A stretch of DNA of 64,000 nucleotides, from contig CM035165.1 in the NCBI GenBank assembly GCA_020205615.1, forward strand, positions 86,800,005 through 86,864,004. The letters are read 5' to 3'. Of the stretch, positions 11,002-22,627 are shown in pieces. Each line of letters starts with the position of its first letter. The stretch's first letter is position 1. The notes under the pieces are model-generated. The model had not been told where the DNA came from and did no database searches. It saw only the letters and a list, made by a program, of their open reading frames with translations. The position numbers and the translations under genes were made by a program. The DNA is from Panax quinquefolius. Lineage: Eukaryota > Streptophyta > Magnoliopsida > Apiales > Araliaceae.

Positions 11002-13531
11002 TTGTAGCGCCCCCAAATCCGGGTATCTTCCAACTTGACCCAGATGGTGCTATCTTTATCTAACATTCATACATTCGCTTCAATTGAAAAGTCTCAAAGA
11101 ACGAACATAACTTCAGTATATTTAAAGTAATATTTACATTTCCCAAGTTCTAAACTCATATAAAAGGTTCTTTGTCATAATATCGCTTAAATTACAACAA
11201 TAGACCTATACAATTACAAAGACAACTTAGTAATCGCATTTAGCTTTTCCTTTATCCTTTTTCGATCCTTCCGGGACGTTCAGTCTTAATTTGCATTCAT
11301 ATGGTTCAAGCAAGAGTGAGCATAACTAGCTCAGCAATTATAACAATTTAATAACAACATGCTTGACACATACAAATCGTATATCTTCGATAACTAAACA
11401 ATAGTTATGAAGTACTATTGATAATTCAAAATAGCACTTCATCTTTTCTTTCAAAATGTTTTACAATAACAACAGTATTTAGTAAAACATTCACTCCGGT
11501 CAAAGACCTCGAGTATTCATTCGTTATTGGAAAAGGACAACCCGGAAGCAAGTCCGTAAGCCCGATATCACTTACGAGCACTTCTAGGTGATCAACCTAT
11601 TGTACTCTATGTTGATCAACACTACATCCATTAAACATATGCACGTTTAAGCATTTAGCAACCTCACGTGCCTGTCGTTTTACCGACAAAATATTTGTTT
11701 AACATTTCAGTCTTCTTTTGAAAACCATATCAATTAGTTGACAAAAGATAGCAACATTTGATAATACATGAATAGATTATCAATTCATCAAGTCTAGCCA
11801 AAGGAATTGGCTTCAACTTCATCATTCTTCAATTCATGCGAAAGAATACATGAATCTCAAAAACTTGTTCAGATTGAACTAAGACAAGAGTTAGAATACT
11901 TTCCTTTAGCGTCTGCTACAGTAAATTAACTTTATGTTCAAGTCTCTACAATACATGATCACATAATGCCTTACATTAGGTCACATATAATCAAGTATGT
12001 ATATGACTATATCATACTCTTTATTTCAATCTAATTGTGCATTAGATTCATTTAATATTCGTTTCGGTTTATCATTATGCTTGCATTATACTTGACTAGG
12101 TTATCTCAACCTTTATACATCATCCTTAAGGTTTAACAATGTTTAATCAATGTTACATTACCTTCCTTAAGTTATGTTTACTTCCATTTCTTTTCTTTAT
12201 ACTTAGAAAATTTCATTACAATCTTAAGAGATGAGACTAGCCATGTGTGCGCCAAATTTTATACCTACATCTCACGTCATGGCGCAAGCTTAATATATAA
12301 TCGTCTCCGGACTTGGCCTGCGCGAGTCCTTACTTATTTAATGGGTTGCGCATGCACCACACTCGGAGGATTTTGTCATCTTTATTAATGGTAATATGGC
12401 TTGCCACTTATTGAACTAAGGTTCGTCTTTGCAATGCGAACTCTTGCGATGGGCTCGATTATTGTTCCACACCGCGATGATCAGTCTCTTTTGCCTAGGG
12501 TTGGCCACACCAACTCGCTCAGTACCCTGAATATCAATTTTAGTTTTGAAATTTTGTGAACTTCCTGACGATAACTTCTTGGTTATAAGTCTGAATTGGC
12601 TCGTTCAAAAGCCTACGGTTCACAAATTACGTACTCTACATGACCATTCAAGAATTTTATCTATTTGACTTCGTTTTCTAAAAATTCACCTATTGCTTCA
12701 TTTTTAACGTAAACGATAAACGTTCGTGAACGTTCAACGCTCGTTTCTTCGTTCTAAGTCAGAATCCGGTCATTTTCGAGTCCGCAAATTTTAAATGCCA
12801 ATTATGACGTGTCTTTATTGGAAAACAATGGTTTCATGATCAAACATAAAATTTGACTTCCATTCCGAGAATTTTACGTATTCGACGATTATCGTCCAAT
12901 CGTGCAAATTCCGGCAATTCTTCCTTCTTATGATTTGTTCAACATTACAAATGAACTTCATTCATCATGCGAACATTTTAACACCCTTAATACAACAACT
13001 TATATTCATGGTTGGATTTTTGGACTTATTCTTCAAGAGCTTATAACTTGTCATTTATAAACTACTTAAGATTTGATCATTAATAACTTATGACAAGTTA
13101 AAGTTTCTTAAACATCATTTCTTATATGTTCTTAACATATAACTTAACTTGGGTTTACATGATACATATGATCATATAAATTCTTTTACCTTCATATCAT
13201 TTCTCTTAATAAACTTCTTACAAGTTCATATTATTTTCACATAAGTTTATAACTTATGCTAGCTTAAATGACTTATTACCAACTTAATTGGCTTAAGTTC
13301 ATTACTTACTCATTCATGTTTCTTAATCCAACTTTTCTTATCATCCTATCATGAATAGAGATAGAAGATAATTGGAGAAGAAGTCTTACTCTTTTGTTGT
13401 CTTGGTAAGTAGCTTGCTTCTTCTTCTTAGCTTATGGAAATGACTTATTGCTAGCTTATTCTCTCTAACACTTAAGCACTTTAGAAGTGTTGGATTATTT
13501 GATCAACCAACAAATGACTAGCAAACCTCTT

Positions 13532-13540
13532 CTATTTATA
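13532..13540 (-). promoter_or_regulatory. TATA box in the R1 5' LTR
   Basis: The minus strand reads CTATAAATAGAAGAG. It is conserved with the other LTR copy at 274-282 and is the likely promoter of R1 genomic RNA. Confidence 0.72.
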
Positions 13541-13675
13541 GACTTTCCAAGATTAGGGTAGTTTGGTCTTTAAAACATCCCACCTCCTTAAGCCACCTCC
13601 TTACTATTCATTACTTGTTAGCCACTCTCTTATCTCTTACTTGGCCATTAATTCAAAGTCTTGGTCAATACTCCT

Positions 13676-13759
13676 AACTTGGTCACCACATCACTTGGTC
13701 ACCACATATCTTGGTCATCACACATTACTTGGTCATTACATTACTTGGTCACCACATTC
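13676..13759. repeat. Short tandem repeat inside the R1 5' LTR
   Basis: This is the same ACTTGGTCACCACAT-based array as at 417-500, conserved in copy number. Confidence 0.85.
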
Positions 13760-14483
13760 AACCATATTAATATGGTTTTCCCCATGGATCATACCACTCA
13801 TGGATCCCATCTTGGGCTTACATTAATTAATCCTTGGGCTTTACTTTAACAAACACTAATTGGTTCATTAATTCATTAGTTGGGTTTCTCTCTCTAATTC
13901 ACTTGGACTTGTATATAATTATTTACCAATCATCCAAGTCCATTAACATTTCTTAATACATATTGTTGATGTATTATTTTCGTATTCTAATTCTTATAAA
14001 ATTTATATACGGTATTTCATCCTTCATACAAACTCCTATAATACTTCATATTATACTCGTTTTCATTACTTCATACAATACCAAGTATCATACAATTATT
14101 ACTTATTCTTTAACACTTCGCTTTACTTAACGTTTATAATTTAAGTCCACAAGCGAATTATTACTTTTTCCATAACTAGATTTTTATTACATAATCCATC
14201 TTACCTTGTTATTCCATCATTGCTTATTTCTTGGAATCTCAAAATTATATCCCTAGCAAATACAGATGAATAGTATTTTTTGAAAAATTTCTCGAAAAAC
14301 TTTTATTTTCGTCTTGGAAATTCAAACAATTTAATTCATCCACGTAGCCTAAATACTACAATATTCTAACATCAATAAGTTATACAATGACAACCATCTT
14401 GATAACACATGGAATATGATTTTATTATTATTTAACTTAATAAAATCATTTTACAATAAGATCCGTATTTCTCGGTCGTTACA

Positions 14484-15546
14484 GGTCTTCCCAAGGTTTC
14501 TCAAGGCATAGATGCAATTTGGGTCATTGTTAATAGATTAACCAAGTCTGCTCATTTCTTGCCTATACGGGAGACTTATTCCCTTGAACGTCTTACTCGT
14601 ATGTACGTGAATGAGATTGTGAGATTGCATGGCATGCCAGTATCCATAGTTTTAGATCGCGACCCAAGATTCATTTCACAATTTTGGGTTAGCTTGCAGA
14701 AAGCTATGGGCACAGATTTACGATTCAGTTCGGTATACCATCCTCAAATGGACGGGCAATCAGAGAGGACTATTCAAACGCTTGAAGATCTATTAAGACT
14801 CTGTGTCCTAGATTTCAAAGGGAGTTGGGATAAGTACCTACCATTGGTGGAATTCTCCTACAACAACAGTTATCAAGCAAGTATAGGCATGGCTCCATTC
14901 GAGGCGTTGTATGGAAGAAAAAGTCGTTCTCCAGTATGCTAGGATGAGGTGGGTGAAGCAACATTGGTGGGACCAGAATTCGTATGCATAACTACAGAAA
15001 AGATCCAAAAGATTCGACAACGTATACAAACGGCACAAGATCGAAAAAAGAGTTATGCGGATCTTCATCGAAAGGACGTAGAATTTAATATTGGGGATCA
15101 TGTATTGTTACGTATTGCTCCATGGAAGGGAGTTACAAGATTTGGGAAGAGAGGAAAGCTCAATCCAAGATTTATTGGTCCATTTGAGATTCTTGACCGA
15201 ATAGGAACTGTGGCCTATAGACTCGCATTACCTCCAAGCATGTCTCGTGTTCATAATATTTTTCACATATCTATGCTCGTAAATATGTGAAAGACCCGAA
15301 ACACATTATTGAGTTAGAACCAGACGAGATAGCCGAATATTTAACGTACGAGGAGGTACCTGTTAAGATCTTGGATAGGAAAGAGCATGTCCTACGCACC
15401 AAGGTTATACCACAAGTTAAGGTTTTGTGGAGGAATAATGCTATTGAAGAAATGACCTAGGAGTTGAAATCAGAAATGAAAACGAGGTATCCTCACCTTT
15501 TTGAAACACCAGGTACGTACGTCAATTTCGAGGACGAAATTTCATA
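14484..15546 (+). pseudogene. R2 integrase, C-terminal two-thirds with chromodomain-like tail (broken)
   Basis: Reading starts at [21 protein letters not shown] and continues through [40 protein letters not shown] and [24 protein letters not shown] then interrupts at 14940-14942 where tryptophan is usual. The frame resumes with AQDRKKSYADLHRKDVEFNI, GKLNPRFIGPFEILDRIG and HNIFHISML, then shifts near 15285. The tail EEVPVKILDRKEHVLRTKV is followed by VKVLWRNN and contains a second TAG at another expected tryptophan. This is the chromovirus-type integrase. The zinc-binding domain and first core residues lie beyond R1. It is non-functional. Confidence 0.92.
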
Positions 15547-15558
15547 AGAAGGGAAGGT
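15547..15558 (+). other. Polypurine tract of R2
   Basis: AAGAAGGGAAGGT abuts the LTR start TGTAAGACCCC. The R6 tract (43140-43152) is almost identical, which links the two elements. Confidence 0.88.
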
Positions 15559-16742
15559 TGTAAGACCCCAATTTTTTATAAATAAAATCAAATTTCCTCT
15601 ATTTATTATTGTGAATAATAAGGTGTTAATTTTATATAATGCTTTGATTATGGGTGAAATGTGCAAATTTTGTAAAATAAGCAAGTGGTTATAAAATATT
15701 CATTGTTGTCGGGGAATATTCATTTGGTCGTGGAATATTCTTGTTGTTTGGAATATTAAATGCGATTTATTGCAAACCATTTTGTGGTCCCCATAATGAA
15801 AACGGTTTATGAAGATAACGAAAAGTTTGAGTTTTTATAAATAACGGCGTAGTTGTTACCGTTAACATTGCTGGAATAACTGGTGGTTAAAATACAGTAA
15901 TACGCGTGGTTGCACAGTAGCATACGATATTGCACAGTATTTTTAAATTATTGATTATTACGTAAGAAGGCACTACTCAATAATTGTTACAGTAATTACT
16001 GTTTAATGTTTTATTTTATTGATTCAATAATTGCTACGTTGATATGTTATATTATTGTCGTTTCAATAATTGTCATTGCATAGTATTTCCCATTATCAGA
16101 TCAATAATTCATATTATTTGAATAATATTATTAGATAACATTATTAGCAACGTCTAAAGAAGTCCTGTCTAGAAAAGGGGTTTGGTCACCTAATTGCGCG
16201 CCAATAAGGAGAAATCCTTATCTAAAGCCCCTCTTTCCTTCTAGAACGACACAGGTTGTCATAATTGTGATTCTGTAATATTATTTATGAATAATTAATT
16301 ATTAATTTATATGATAATAAAATATTTATTTTATGTGGATATAAATTATGGATATATTTATTTTGTGTGAATATAAATAAAGGAATTATTGCTGATGTAT
16401 TTTATCAGTATTTTGTCGGAATGAAGGTATTAAAAATCGTCCGTATGTGGATTTCGGGCATTTTCTGTTTGGAATTTGGAAAAACTTTCTTCTACAAAGT
16501 TGTAGAGAATTTAATTTCCTATGAAATGGACATAAAATTCATATTTTTATGATAAAAGGGTTATTTGTTATGAATTATTGAAGTTTCGGAAATAAATGTT
16601 TTTTTATTAAAAACATGGGTGGGCCCCACTTTTGGTTGGTGAAAAAATGTGTTGAAATTTCATTTCAAAAATGGTGGGTGTGAATAGTAGCAGGTAAAGC
16701 CATCGGGTAGTAGGTTAGTCTGTTATGGCATTCTAAGTATTT

Positions 16743-16753
16743 TCCTATAAATA
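16743..16753 (+). promoter_or_regulatory. TATA box of the R2 3' LTR
   Basis: CCTATAAATAGG is followed by TTCTTAGGTTAGAATTGAAA and a CT-rich start region, matching S1 at 8231. Confidence 0.75.
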
Positions 16754-17309
16754 GGGTTCTTAGGTTAGAATTGAAAATCACACCAGAAACATAAGTTTTC
16801 TCTCTCTGTATTATCGAGTGTATTTTTGTGAGTATTTAGATACTTTGAGAATTACTATTCAGTGCAAGTTTCCTTCAGCTTTACATTCGATATTCCGATC
16901 AGAAGTACTGTTATTTTGAGGTAAGGGATGTTATTTTCTTCGTAAATGATATTATTTCTTTCAATATCATTATGCCAAAATATTGGTATGAATTTTATTG
17001 TGAAATTTCTACCTTTTTATGTTGGGGTTACTATTCACGTATACGGCACTATTCATGTATATGGCACTATTCACAGAAAAAAAATGAAATTTTCTCCTTT
17101 TTGTCCAAGATGTCTATTATGGTTACTATCTTTGATTGTATCCATGTTTTGATCATTATTTTTGAATTATGCTTCAAAATTGGTTACTACGGAGTATTAT
17201 TGAACTTGGATAAACTGTAATACAAATCCCTAAAATTTATTCTTTTGTCTCACTGGATTCGTTTTCTTTAAGATATTTTTCATCATCCTCAGTCCTAAAT
17301 GATGATATT

Positions 17310-17460
17310 ACTGAATATCTTTAGCCTGTAGTGCAAAGATGAATGATTAACTGATGAATATCTTTAGCCCGTAGTGCAAAGATGAGCAGGTGTTGAGATG
17401 AACATGACCAACTAGTGATACAAATGAATATCTTTGTCATGTAGTGCAAAGATGAATATT
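17310..17460. repeat. Short tandem array in the R2 LTR
   Basis: Three copies of the unit GAATATCTTTAGCC(T/C)GTAGTGCAAAGATGA occur, the same unit as the longer array in S1 at 9510-9890. The difference in copy number accounts for part of the LTR length difference. Confidence 0.85.
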
Positions 17461-18021
17461 TGATTCAAGATATATATTGATTGTTGTTACAGGAATAAAA
17501 TAGTGATGATGGACTTTTAAATCTTAGAAGATAGTAGAACTCATTATCTACTTGACTCTTCTAATGGATTGATGTTTCTGCTGCAGTTGTTGATCTAAAA
17601 CTTGTTGTCTATTATATTATATCAGATTTTTCCTTGTTGAGGACCAATGATAATTTATTGTATATTATCTTAGTCATAATATTCTTTACTGGGCTAGTTG
17701 AGCTCATTATTTTCCTTTTCATTCCATTTTTCTTCTAAGGAGGTGAGAACATAGCAGGAACTAGCCGGGGTATGGAGTGATGGCTCATGATAGTTGTTTT
17801 AGTAGTCCTCACTATTTTGTAAAATAGTGTATCAATAATTATAACGAGGACTCCTTTTGAGTTTGTATCTTTGCCTATTAGACAAGATTTGTATTAAACT
17901 CACAAAGATATGTGTTGTCGTATTTTGCACGACAATTGTATTACTGAAGTTGTATTTGTTTCTGTACCATGTATTTGACGACTCATAATGGGTGATGTAT
18001 ACCTATTTTGGGGGCGTCACA

Positions 18022-18637
18022 TCTCATGCCTAAACCTGGAGGAAAGGTGCGAGTTTGCATGGATTATTGGGATCTAAACAAAGTTTGCCTTAAAGATAGC
18101 TTTCACGTGCCATTTATCCACATTCTCATTGACAATACTGTTCAATACGGCATGTACTCCTTCGCTGATTGCTTTGCGGGGTACCATCAAATTATGGTTG
18201 TTGAGGAGGATCGTGAGAAAACTGCTTTCATCACGCCTTGAGGAACCTTTTGCTGTAGACGGTTGTCATTCGGCCTCATTAATGTCGGAGCCACCTATCA
18301 GCGAGCTATGATGGCTCTTTTTCATGAATTAATGCACAAAGAGATAGAGATCTACGTGGATGAAATCATTGTCAAGTCCCGAAGGGAAGAAGACCACTTA
18401 GACCATCTCAGAAAGCTATTCAACAGGTTGTATAAGTACAACTTGAAGTTGAATCCAGCCAAGTGCGCCTTCGGCGTTAAATCAGGCAAGTTACTAGGAT
18501 TCCTAGTCAGCCACAAAGGGATTGAACTGGATCCTACCAAAAGCCAGGCCATCACGAAAATGCCCATTCCTCAGACAAAGAAGGAAATACGGGGATTTTT
18601 GGGAAGAATCAATTTCATTAACTGGTTTATTTCTTAA
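18022..18637 (+). pseudogene. R3 reverse transcriptase, partial
   Basis: The fragment opens in the RT palm with MPKPGGKVRVCMDYWDLNKV, ILIDNTVQYGMYSFADCFAG and YHQIMVVEEDREKTAFITP. The phrasing DLNK...KDSF...IDNT is characteristic of Tat-lineage RTs. A frameshift or stop near 18241 is followed by MSFGLINVGATYQRAMMALF, the catalytic segment EIEIYVDEIIVKSRREEDH (VDE where active enzymes have VDD), and LKLNPAKCAFGVKSGKLLGF. The changed second catalytic aspartate and the stops mark a dead copy. The N-terminal part was separated by the R2 insertion at 18021/18022. Confidence 0.88.
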
Positions 18638-18897
18638 CGCACAGCAACTTGTGAGCCAATTTTCAAGATATTAAGGAAGAACTCCCCCATGAAATGGAAC
18701 GATGAGTGTCAGAAAGCCTTCCTTACAATCAAAGAGCAGCTAGTCAAAGCTCCCGTTTTGGTACCACCTAGGGATGATGTTCCCATGTTCATGTACCTGT
18801 CCATAAGTGACAATGTCATAGGCTGCATGCTGGGACAGAAAGACGATAGAGGCCAAGAATGAGCTATCTATTACCTCAGCAAAAGATTCAGCAGCAG
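18638..18897 (+). pseudogene. R3 RNase H N-terminus, truncated by S2
   Basis: Just after a stop at the end of the RT frame, the sequence encodes CEPIFKILRKNSPMKWNDEC, QKAFLTIKEQLVKAPVLVPP and YYLSKRF, the normal link from RT into RNase H. An in-frame TGA lies before AIYYLSKRF. The gene is cut at 18898 by the LTR S2. Confidence 0.85.
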
Positions 18898-19309
18898 TGT
18901 GAGACACCAGATTTTACGAATAAATATTTAATTTTCTCGAAATAATTGTTTTTTTTAATATTATGGTGTTGATTTGATGTAATGTTATAGTTGTGGGTAA
19001 TATTTATAAATTTTGCAAAGTACGCAAGTTGTTATATAATATTCGATTGGTTGGGGAATATTCTTTTTATCGGAGAATATCCGTACGACGGTACAATCAT
19101 TGGTGGACCCCACAACGGAATTATTGTCAAATTGAGAAAACGACAAAAATATTTTATGAAAATAACGGCGAAAGTTTTACCGTTAATTGTTGAAACACCC
19201 GATGTTAAAAGTACAGTAATACACGTGGTTGCATAGTAGCACTCGGTATTGATTATTGATGCTTACGTGATAAGTCACTCAGTTTTGTTTTATCGGTATT
19301 ATTAATGTA

Positions 19310-19690
19310 ATAAAACAAAATACTTTTATAAAGTTATTCTATAAATAGAATATATTATATTCTATTATGCATAGTGTTGCATAGTGTTTTGTATAGTAAA
19401 ATCTTTTTATATAAAATAGAATACTTTTATAAAGTTATTATATAAATAGAATATATTATATTCTATTATGCATAGTATTGCATAGTGTCTGCATAGTATT
19501 TTGCATAGTAAAATCTTTTTATATAAAACAGAATATTTTTATAAAGTTATTTGTTTTATTAGACAATAATTAGAATATATTATATTTTATTATGCATAGT
19601 ATTTGCATAAGTGCTGCATAGTGTTTATAGTAAAATCTTTTATAAAGTTATTCGTTTTATTAGATTATAAATAGAATATATTATATTTTA
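19310..19690. repeat. Tandem repeat of about 105-120 bp, 3.5 copies, in S2
   Basis: Each unit contains ACTTTTATAAAGTTATT, then ATAGAATATATTATATTCTA, then TTATGCATAGT with several GCATAGT submotifs, and ends TAGTAAAATCTTTTTATATA. The last copy is incomplete. This array is not seen in the other LTRs of the window. Confidence 0.88.
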
Positions 19691-19778
19691 TTTAAAAGAT
19701 TTTGCTTTAAATATGGACCGTCGATTAAAGTAAATCAATCTGGACCGTTCATGAGTTAGTTACTATGCGATCATTTTT

Positions 19779-19790
19779 TCTATAAATAAA
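19779..19790 (+). promoter_or_regulatory. TATA box of the S2 LTR
   Basis: TCTATAAATAAAGC is followed by TCATTCATTCATTATTTC, at the position equivalent to the TATA region of the R6 LTRs (41806 and 49629). Confidence 0.65.
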
Positions 19791-19959
19791 GCTCATTCAT
19801 TCATTATTTCTTACGAATTCAATTGAAACTCTCTAGAGAAAGAAAAAAAAGTGTTCTGCTACTTCACTACTTCTATATCCAAGATTTTCTTTTCTAAGGT
19901 AGGGGATATTATTTGTTGTACTTTCGTAGGGATATTATTTATTGTACTCAGGGAATATT

Positions 19960-20440
19960 ATTTGTTGTACTCATAAGGGTATTCTTTCTTTCTTATTCAT
20001 GAAGAGAACTTCATATTCCATTCTTTATTATTCATTGTTGAATAACTCGTATACGCTGGATACCCTATACTTGGTGAAATTCTTCATTATTTCATTCTTT
20101 ATTATTCTGTTGGAATAATATCCTGTCTGCATATGCTTTTATGCCTAACTGGTTCCGCTTTTCTTATTATTCTGTTAGAATATCCTCACATGGCATGCTT
20201 TTACTGCCGGGACTCGGTTCCGCCTTTTATTGGTATTCTATTGAATAATCCGGCCATGCTAAGTACCGCATGTATGGTGATTTCATTATTATTTCATTCT
20301 TTATTATTCATTTGGAACATCATATACGTGCTTTCTACGCATGACTGGTTCCGTTAATTATTATTCTGTTGGAATAACTCGCCTATCTGGTACCGCATGC
20401 ATGGTGATTTCTTTTGTTATTCCATTCTTTATTATACTCA
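19960..20440. repeat. Diverged tandem repeats TTTATTATTC-TTGGAATA-GCATGC in S2
   Basis: Five or six imperfect units of about 65-110 bp repeat the order TTCTTTATTATTC, TTGGAATA, then GCATGC or GCATATGC, then GGTTCCG. The same design in the other orientation fills 41250-41660 and 49030-49460 in the R6 LTRs, and a related block is in the R7 leader at 58380-58690. Confidence 0.75.
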
Positions 20441-20676
20441 AATAAGTTAAAACTTTGACTTCCATACTCCATGAAATTAGTGGAATATCCTTGATATTTG
20501 CGCTTCATCCAATATCTTTCATGGAAATATTCTTCCGAGCATTCTTGAATTTTACTCTACAAAGCAGTATCATGTTGACAATTTGGACGTTATTAGTTCC
20601 TGGATAAATTAATTCGAGTCATCATTAATTCGTTATTAACTCATCAACTTGTCAAAAGAGATAACGAGAATACACA

Positions 20677-22627
20677 TCAGAAGAAGATAATGGTGTTAAT
20701 ATCTACATCATCAATCATGTCCACCTGATGTAACTCCTCCTGAGTTACTGGATCTCTATCAACAGGGATGTCAGCCCTATACAAAAGAGGATCTACACTG
20801 GCAAAGCCAAATGGGTCATCTGAGGGGCCAGCACCTGAGCTGGAAGTCTCAAACGAATCTGCCACTGCCAGATCTCGGCCCAAATACCAGATAAAGAAAT
20901 GTGCACGGTCCAGTCGCTGGGTCAAACTATCAATCTGTGTCAAATGAGTCGGATCTCGGACACAGGCTAGCCAATCCGTCATCATCACGGATTCTGGAAC
21001 CATATCCCCCATGAACTGAGTGGCGCAGGTCTGGGCTTCAATAGTACGAGGGGACCACCAATGCTGGAACATCTCCTGAGTGCAGGGACCCTCTGACAGT
21101 GCACAATTGTCAACACCCAACAATGGAATATCAATGATGGGTGATTGCGACACAGGCCAATAATGCCTGGCAGGAGGCAAGATCGGAATATGGATCTCTC
21201 TTGTAGTGCTCCTAATAGCATGCTCTCCTAAATAGAGCTCCCATCCTCCATCAATGAAGAGATGAACCCTACGGGTGGACATCATATGCTCGACGCCAGT
21301 CAGGTACCCATCCTCAAATCCAATGGCCAAGTGCTCCCTAGAATAGGGAATCCATGTGATGACGTCAGCTGTCAACAACTCCAGCTGTAGGCGGCAATGA
21401 GTAAAAACCTCAGCTACATGGACCTCCATCAGTATGGAATGATGCCATCGTCGTCCCCATGGATAGGTATCTAAACCTAACACACTCATGGGACACAAAC
21501 AGGGAAGCCTCTCATAGGCCCAAAACTGCCAACACAAAGGCAAACATCTGTTGTCAGTAAACACTCTTAACCTACACATGGGAAATTACAAGAGAAATAC
21601 TCACCAGCAGAAATGGGTAGAATCCTAACCAAGCCTCTGTTAAGCCCTACGAACGCATAAGCATTCCCCTGAGGAAATAGGCGAAGGTGTAGGAACCCCA
21701 ATCATACTCTCCTATACGATCCACATGTTGTGTGGCGCTGATCAAAGCGAATGACACCGTAGAAGATTTATCTGCTATGAAACAGCCTCTAATGATCATC
21801 AGGAACAATCGCCGAAGAATGCAATCCCTGACTCTGACATCAGCTGGTTTGGGCTCGTTCAACAGCCCACTCATAGCATCTACGCTCAAAGGACCCATAC
21901 GGACGGTCCTGCCCTTGGGCGCCTCCGTCGGAACTCCTAACAAGGATCTGACGGTAGTAGGGGTGATATATGTCGTACAAGACAATGGTGCCCCTCCAAA
22001 ATCCATACCTGTGATAAACCGCCAATCCATTGGCGTCATCATCACCTCACAGTCCAACAAATAGAGTGACTGAGTCTGGTGAAACCAAAGTAATTCGACA
22101 ATGCCTGAGGTAACCTTTAGGGACAATGACGGAAGGATGGAAAAGAACACCCCTAATCCCCAATCATGCAAAATCGCTCTATAGTCAGGATGCAGAGCCT
22201 GGTACATGGAGTGAATGCTGAACCAGTTCCCTCGAGGCTGTGTAAAGCCAAGAACCTACATGAAATGCAGATCAATAGCAAAATCCTTTACTCCTCATCA
22301 ATAGGAAAGAAGAAAGATTAAGATCTAATTTGATACCTCGTTGGCGTGCAAGTTCATCGAGGGGTGTCTACTCAAATCACCCAGAAGCTCTGGGTTCACC
22401 ACCTGAATACCCGGGAGGTTCCTACGGGGAACATGTGTAGTAGGAACGGGGTCCGCGACCGGAACATCCTCGTCCTCGACGTCTGGCACATTAACCTGGA
22501 CTGGACGTATCACCACCTCCACCAACCGACGAGGCTATCTAACAGAACGGGGCCGAGGTACTTCAGAAGCCCTCCTCCATACACCAGAAGTGGTCCTGCG
22601 GGAACTACTCGGTTGGTCCAAATCCAT
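20677..22627 (-). pseudogene. Plant mobile domain (MAIN-like) gene, antisense additional ORF of R3
   Basis: An ATG at 22627 (MDLDQPSSSRRTTS) opens exon 1, which has one in-frame TAG and ends ...MNLHANE at 22337. A GT-AG intron (22336-22256, 81 bp) joins it in frame to VLGFTQPRGNWFSIHSMYQA. Exon 2 reads LHPDYRAILHDWGLGVFF, LLWFHQTQSLYLLDCEVMM and TPMDWRFITGMDFGGAPLS, the pattern of the plant mobile domain. It stops at 21647 and, after an indel and a probable second intron, continues at 21579 with CLPLCWQFWAYERLPCLCP, another family signature. The product family is known from Gypsy and MULE transposons and from host MAIN-like proteins. It lies opposite to R3, where Tat elements often carry an extra ORF. 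The frame is damaged, so it is called a pseudogene. A relic of a host gene is less likely. Confidence 0.75.

Larger units (their letters stand above)
1..14483 (-). mobile_element. R1: Ty3/Gypsy chromovirus (Tekay/Del-like), 3' LTR running off the left edge
   Basis: Read on the minus strand the order is 5' LTR (14483-11003), primer-binding site, solo-LTR insertion S1 (10941-6867), an extra ORF (6721-6095), gag, protease, RT, RNase H, integrase, polypurine tract and 3' LTR (1225 to beyond position 1). The order PR-RT-RH-INT identifies Ty3/Gypsy, and the chromodomain-like integrase tail with very long LTRs fits the Tekay/Del chromoviruses. The two LTR copies are collinear (1 matches 13258) with scattered single-base changes and small indels. 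The element interrupts the integrase gene of R2, whose sequence resumes at 14484. Its other end and its target duplication lie outside the window. Every gene is broken, so it could move only in trans, if at all. Confidence 0.93.
11003..14483 (-). repeat. 5' LTR of R1, 3481 bp
   Basis: On the minus strand the LTR runs from TGTAACGACCGAG to GGGGGCGCTACA, next to the primer-binding site. Its last 1.2 kb in window coordinates match the partial 3' LTR at 1-1225. It contains one TATA box and the short ACTTGGTCACC array. No gene is present. Confidence 0.95.
14484..18021 (+). mobile_element. R2: Ty3/Gypsy chromovirus, right part only
   Basis: The piece starts within the integrase catalytic domain because R1 is inserted there. 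It continues through the integrase tail, a polypurine tract and a complete 3' LTR. The upstream part must lie left of R1, outside the window. At its right end the LTR meets RT coding sequence of R3 at 18022, so R2 itself is inserted in R3. The polypurine tract matches that of R6 and the LTR family matches S1. Confidence 0.9.
15559..18021 (+). repeat. 3' LTR of R2, 2463 bp
   Basis: It starts TGTAAGACCCCAATTTT and ends TTTTGGGGGCGTCACA. It is the same family as S1 and shares the TATA region and the GCAAAGATG repeats, but it is shorter because of internal deletions. The 5 bases after it are TCTCA, the expected target duplication, whose partner is outside the window. Confidence 0.92.
18898..20613 (+). 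mobile_element. S2: truncated chromovirus LTR inserted in R3
   Basis: It starts TGTGAGACACCAGATTTT directly after the RNase H sequence of R3. The first 350 bases are clearly related to the R6 LTR (GTTATAGTTGTGGGTAATAT, ACCCCACAACGGAATTATT). The last recognisable part, GACAATTTGGACGTTATTAG followed by GGATAAATTAATT, also matches R6, and then homology stops without an LTR end. It is therefore a truncated LTR. It contains a promoter and two tandem arrays and no genes. Confidence 0.8.

Noticed and set aside
14838..15101. Minus-strand ORF of 87 codons opposite R2 integrase
   Set aside because: Shadow frame. The + strand has clear integrase motifs.
20133..20357. 74-codon ORF with hydrophobic segments
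   Set aside because: It overlaps the diverged tandem repeats of S2, and its apparent membrane character comes from T-rich repeats.
21732..22064. + strand ORF of 110 codons
   Set aside because: It is the shadow of the plant-mobile-domain gene, which has the recognisable motifs on the minus strand.
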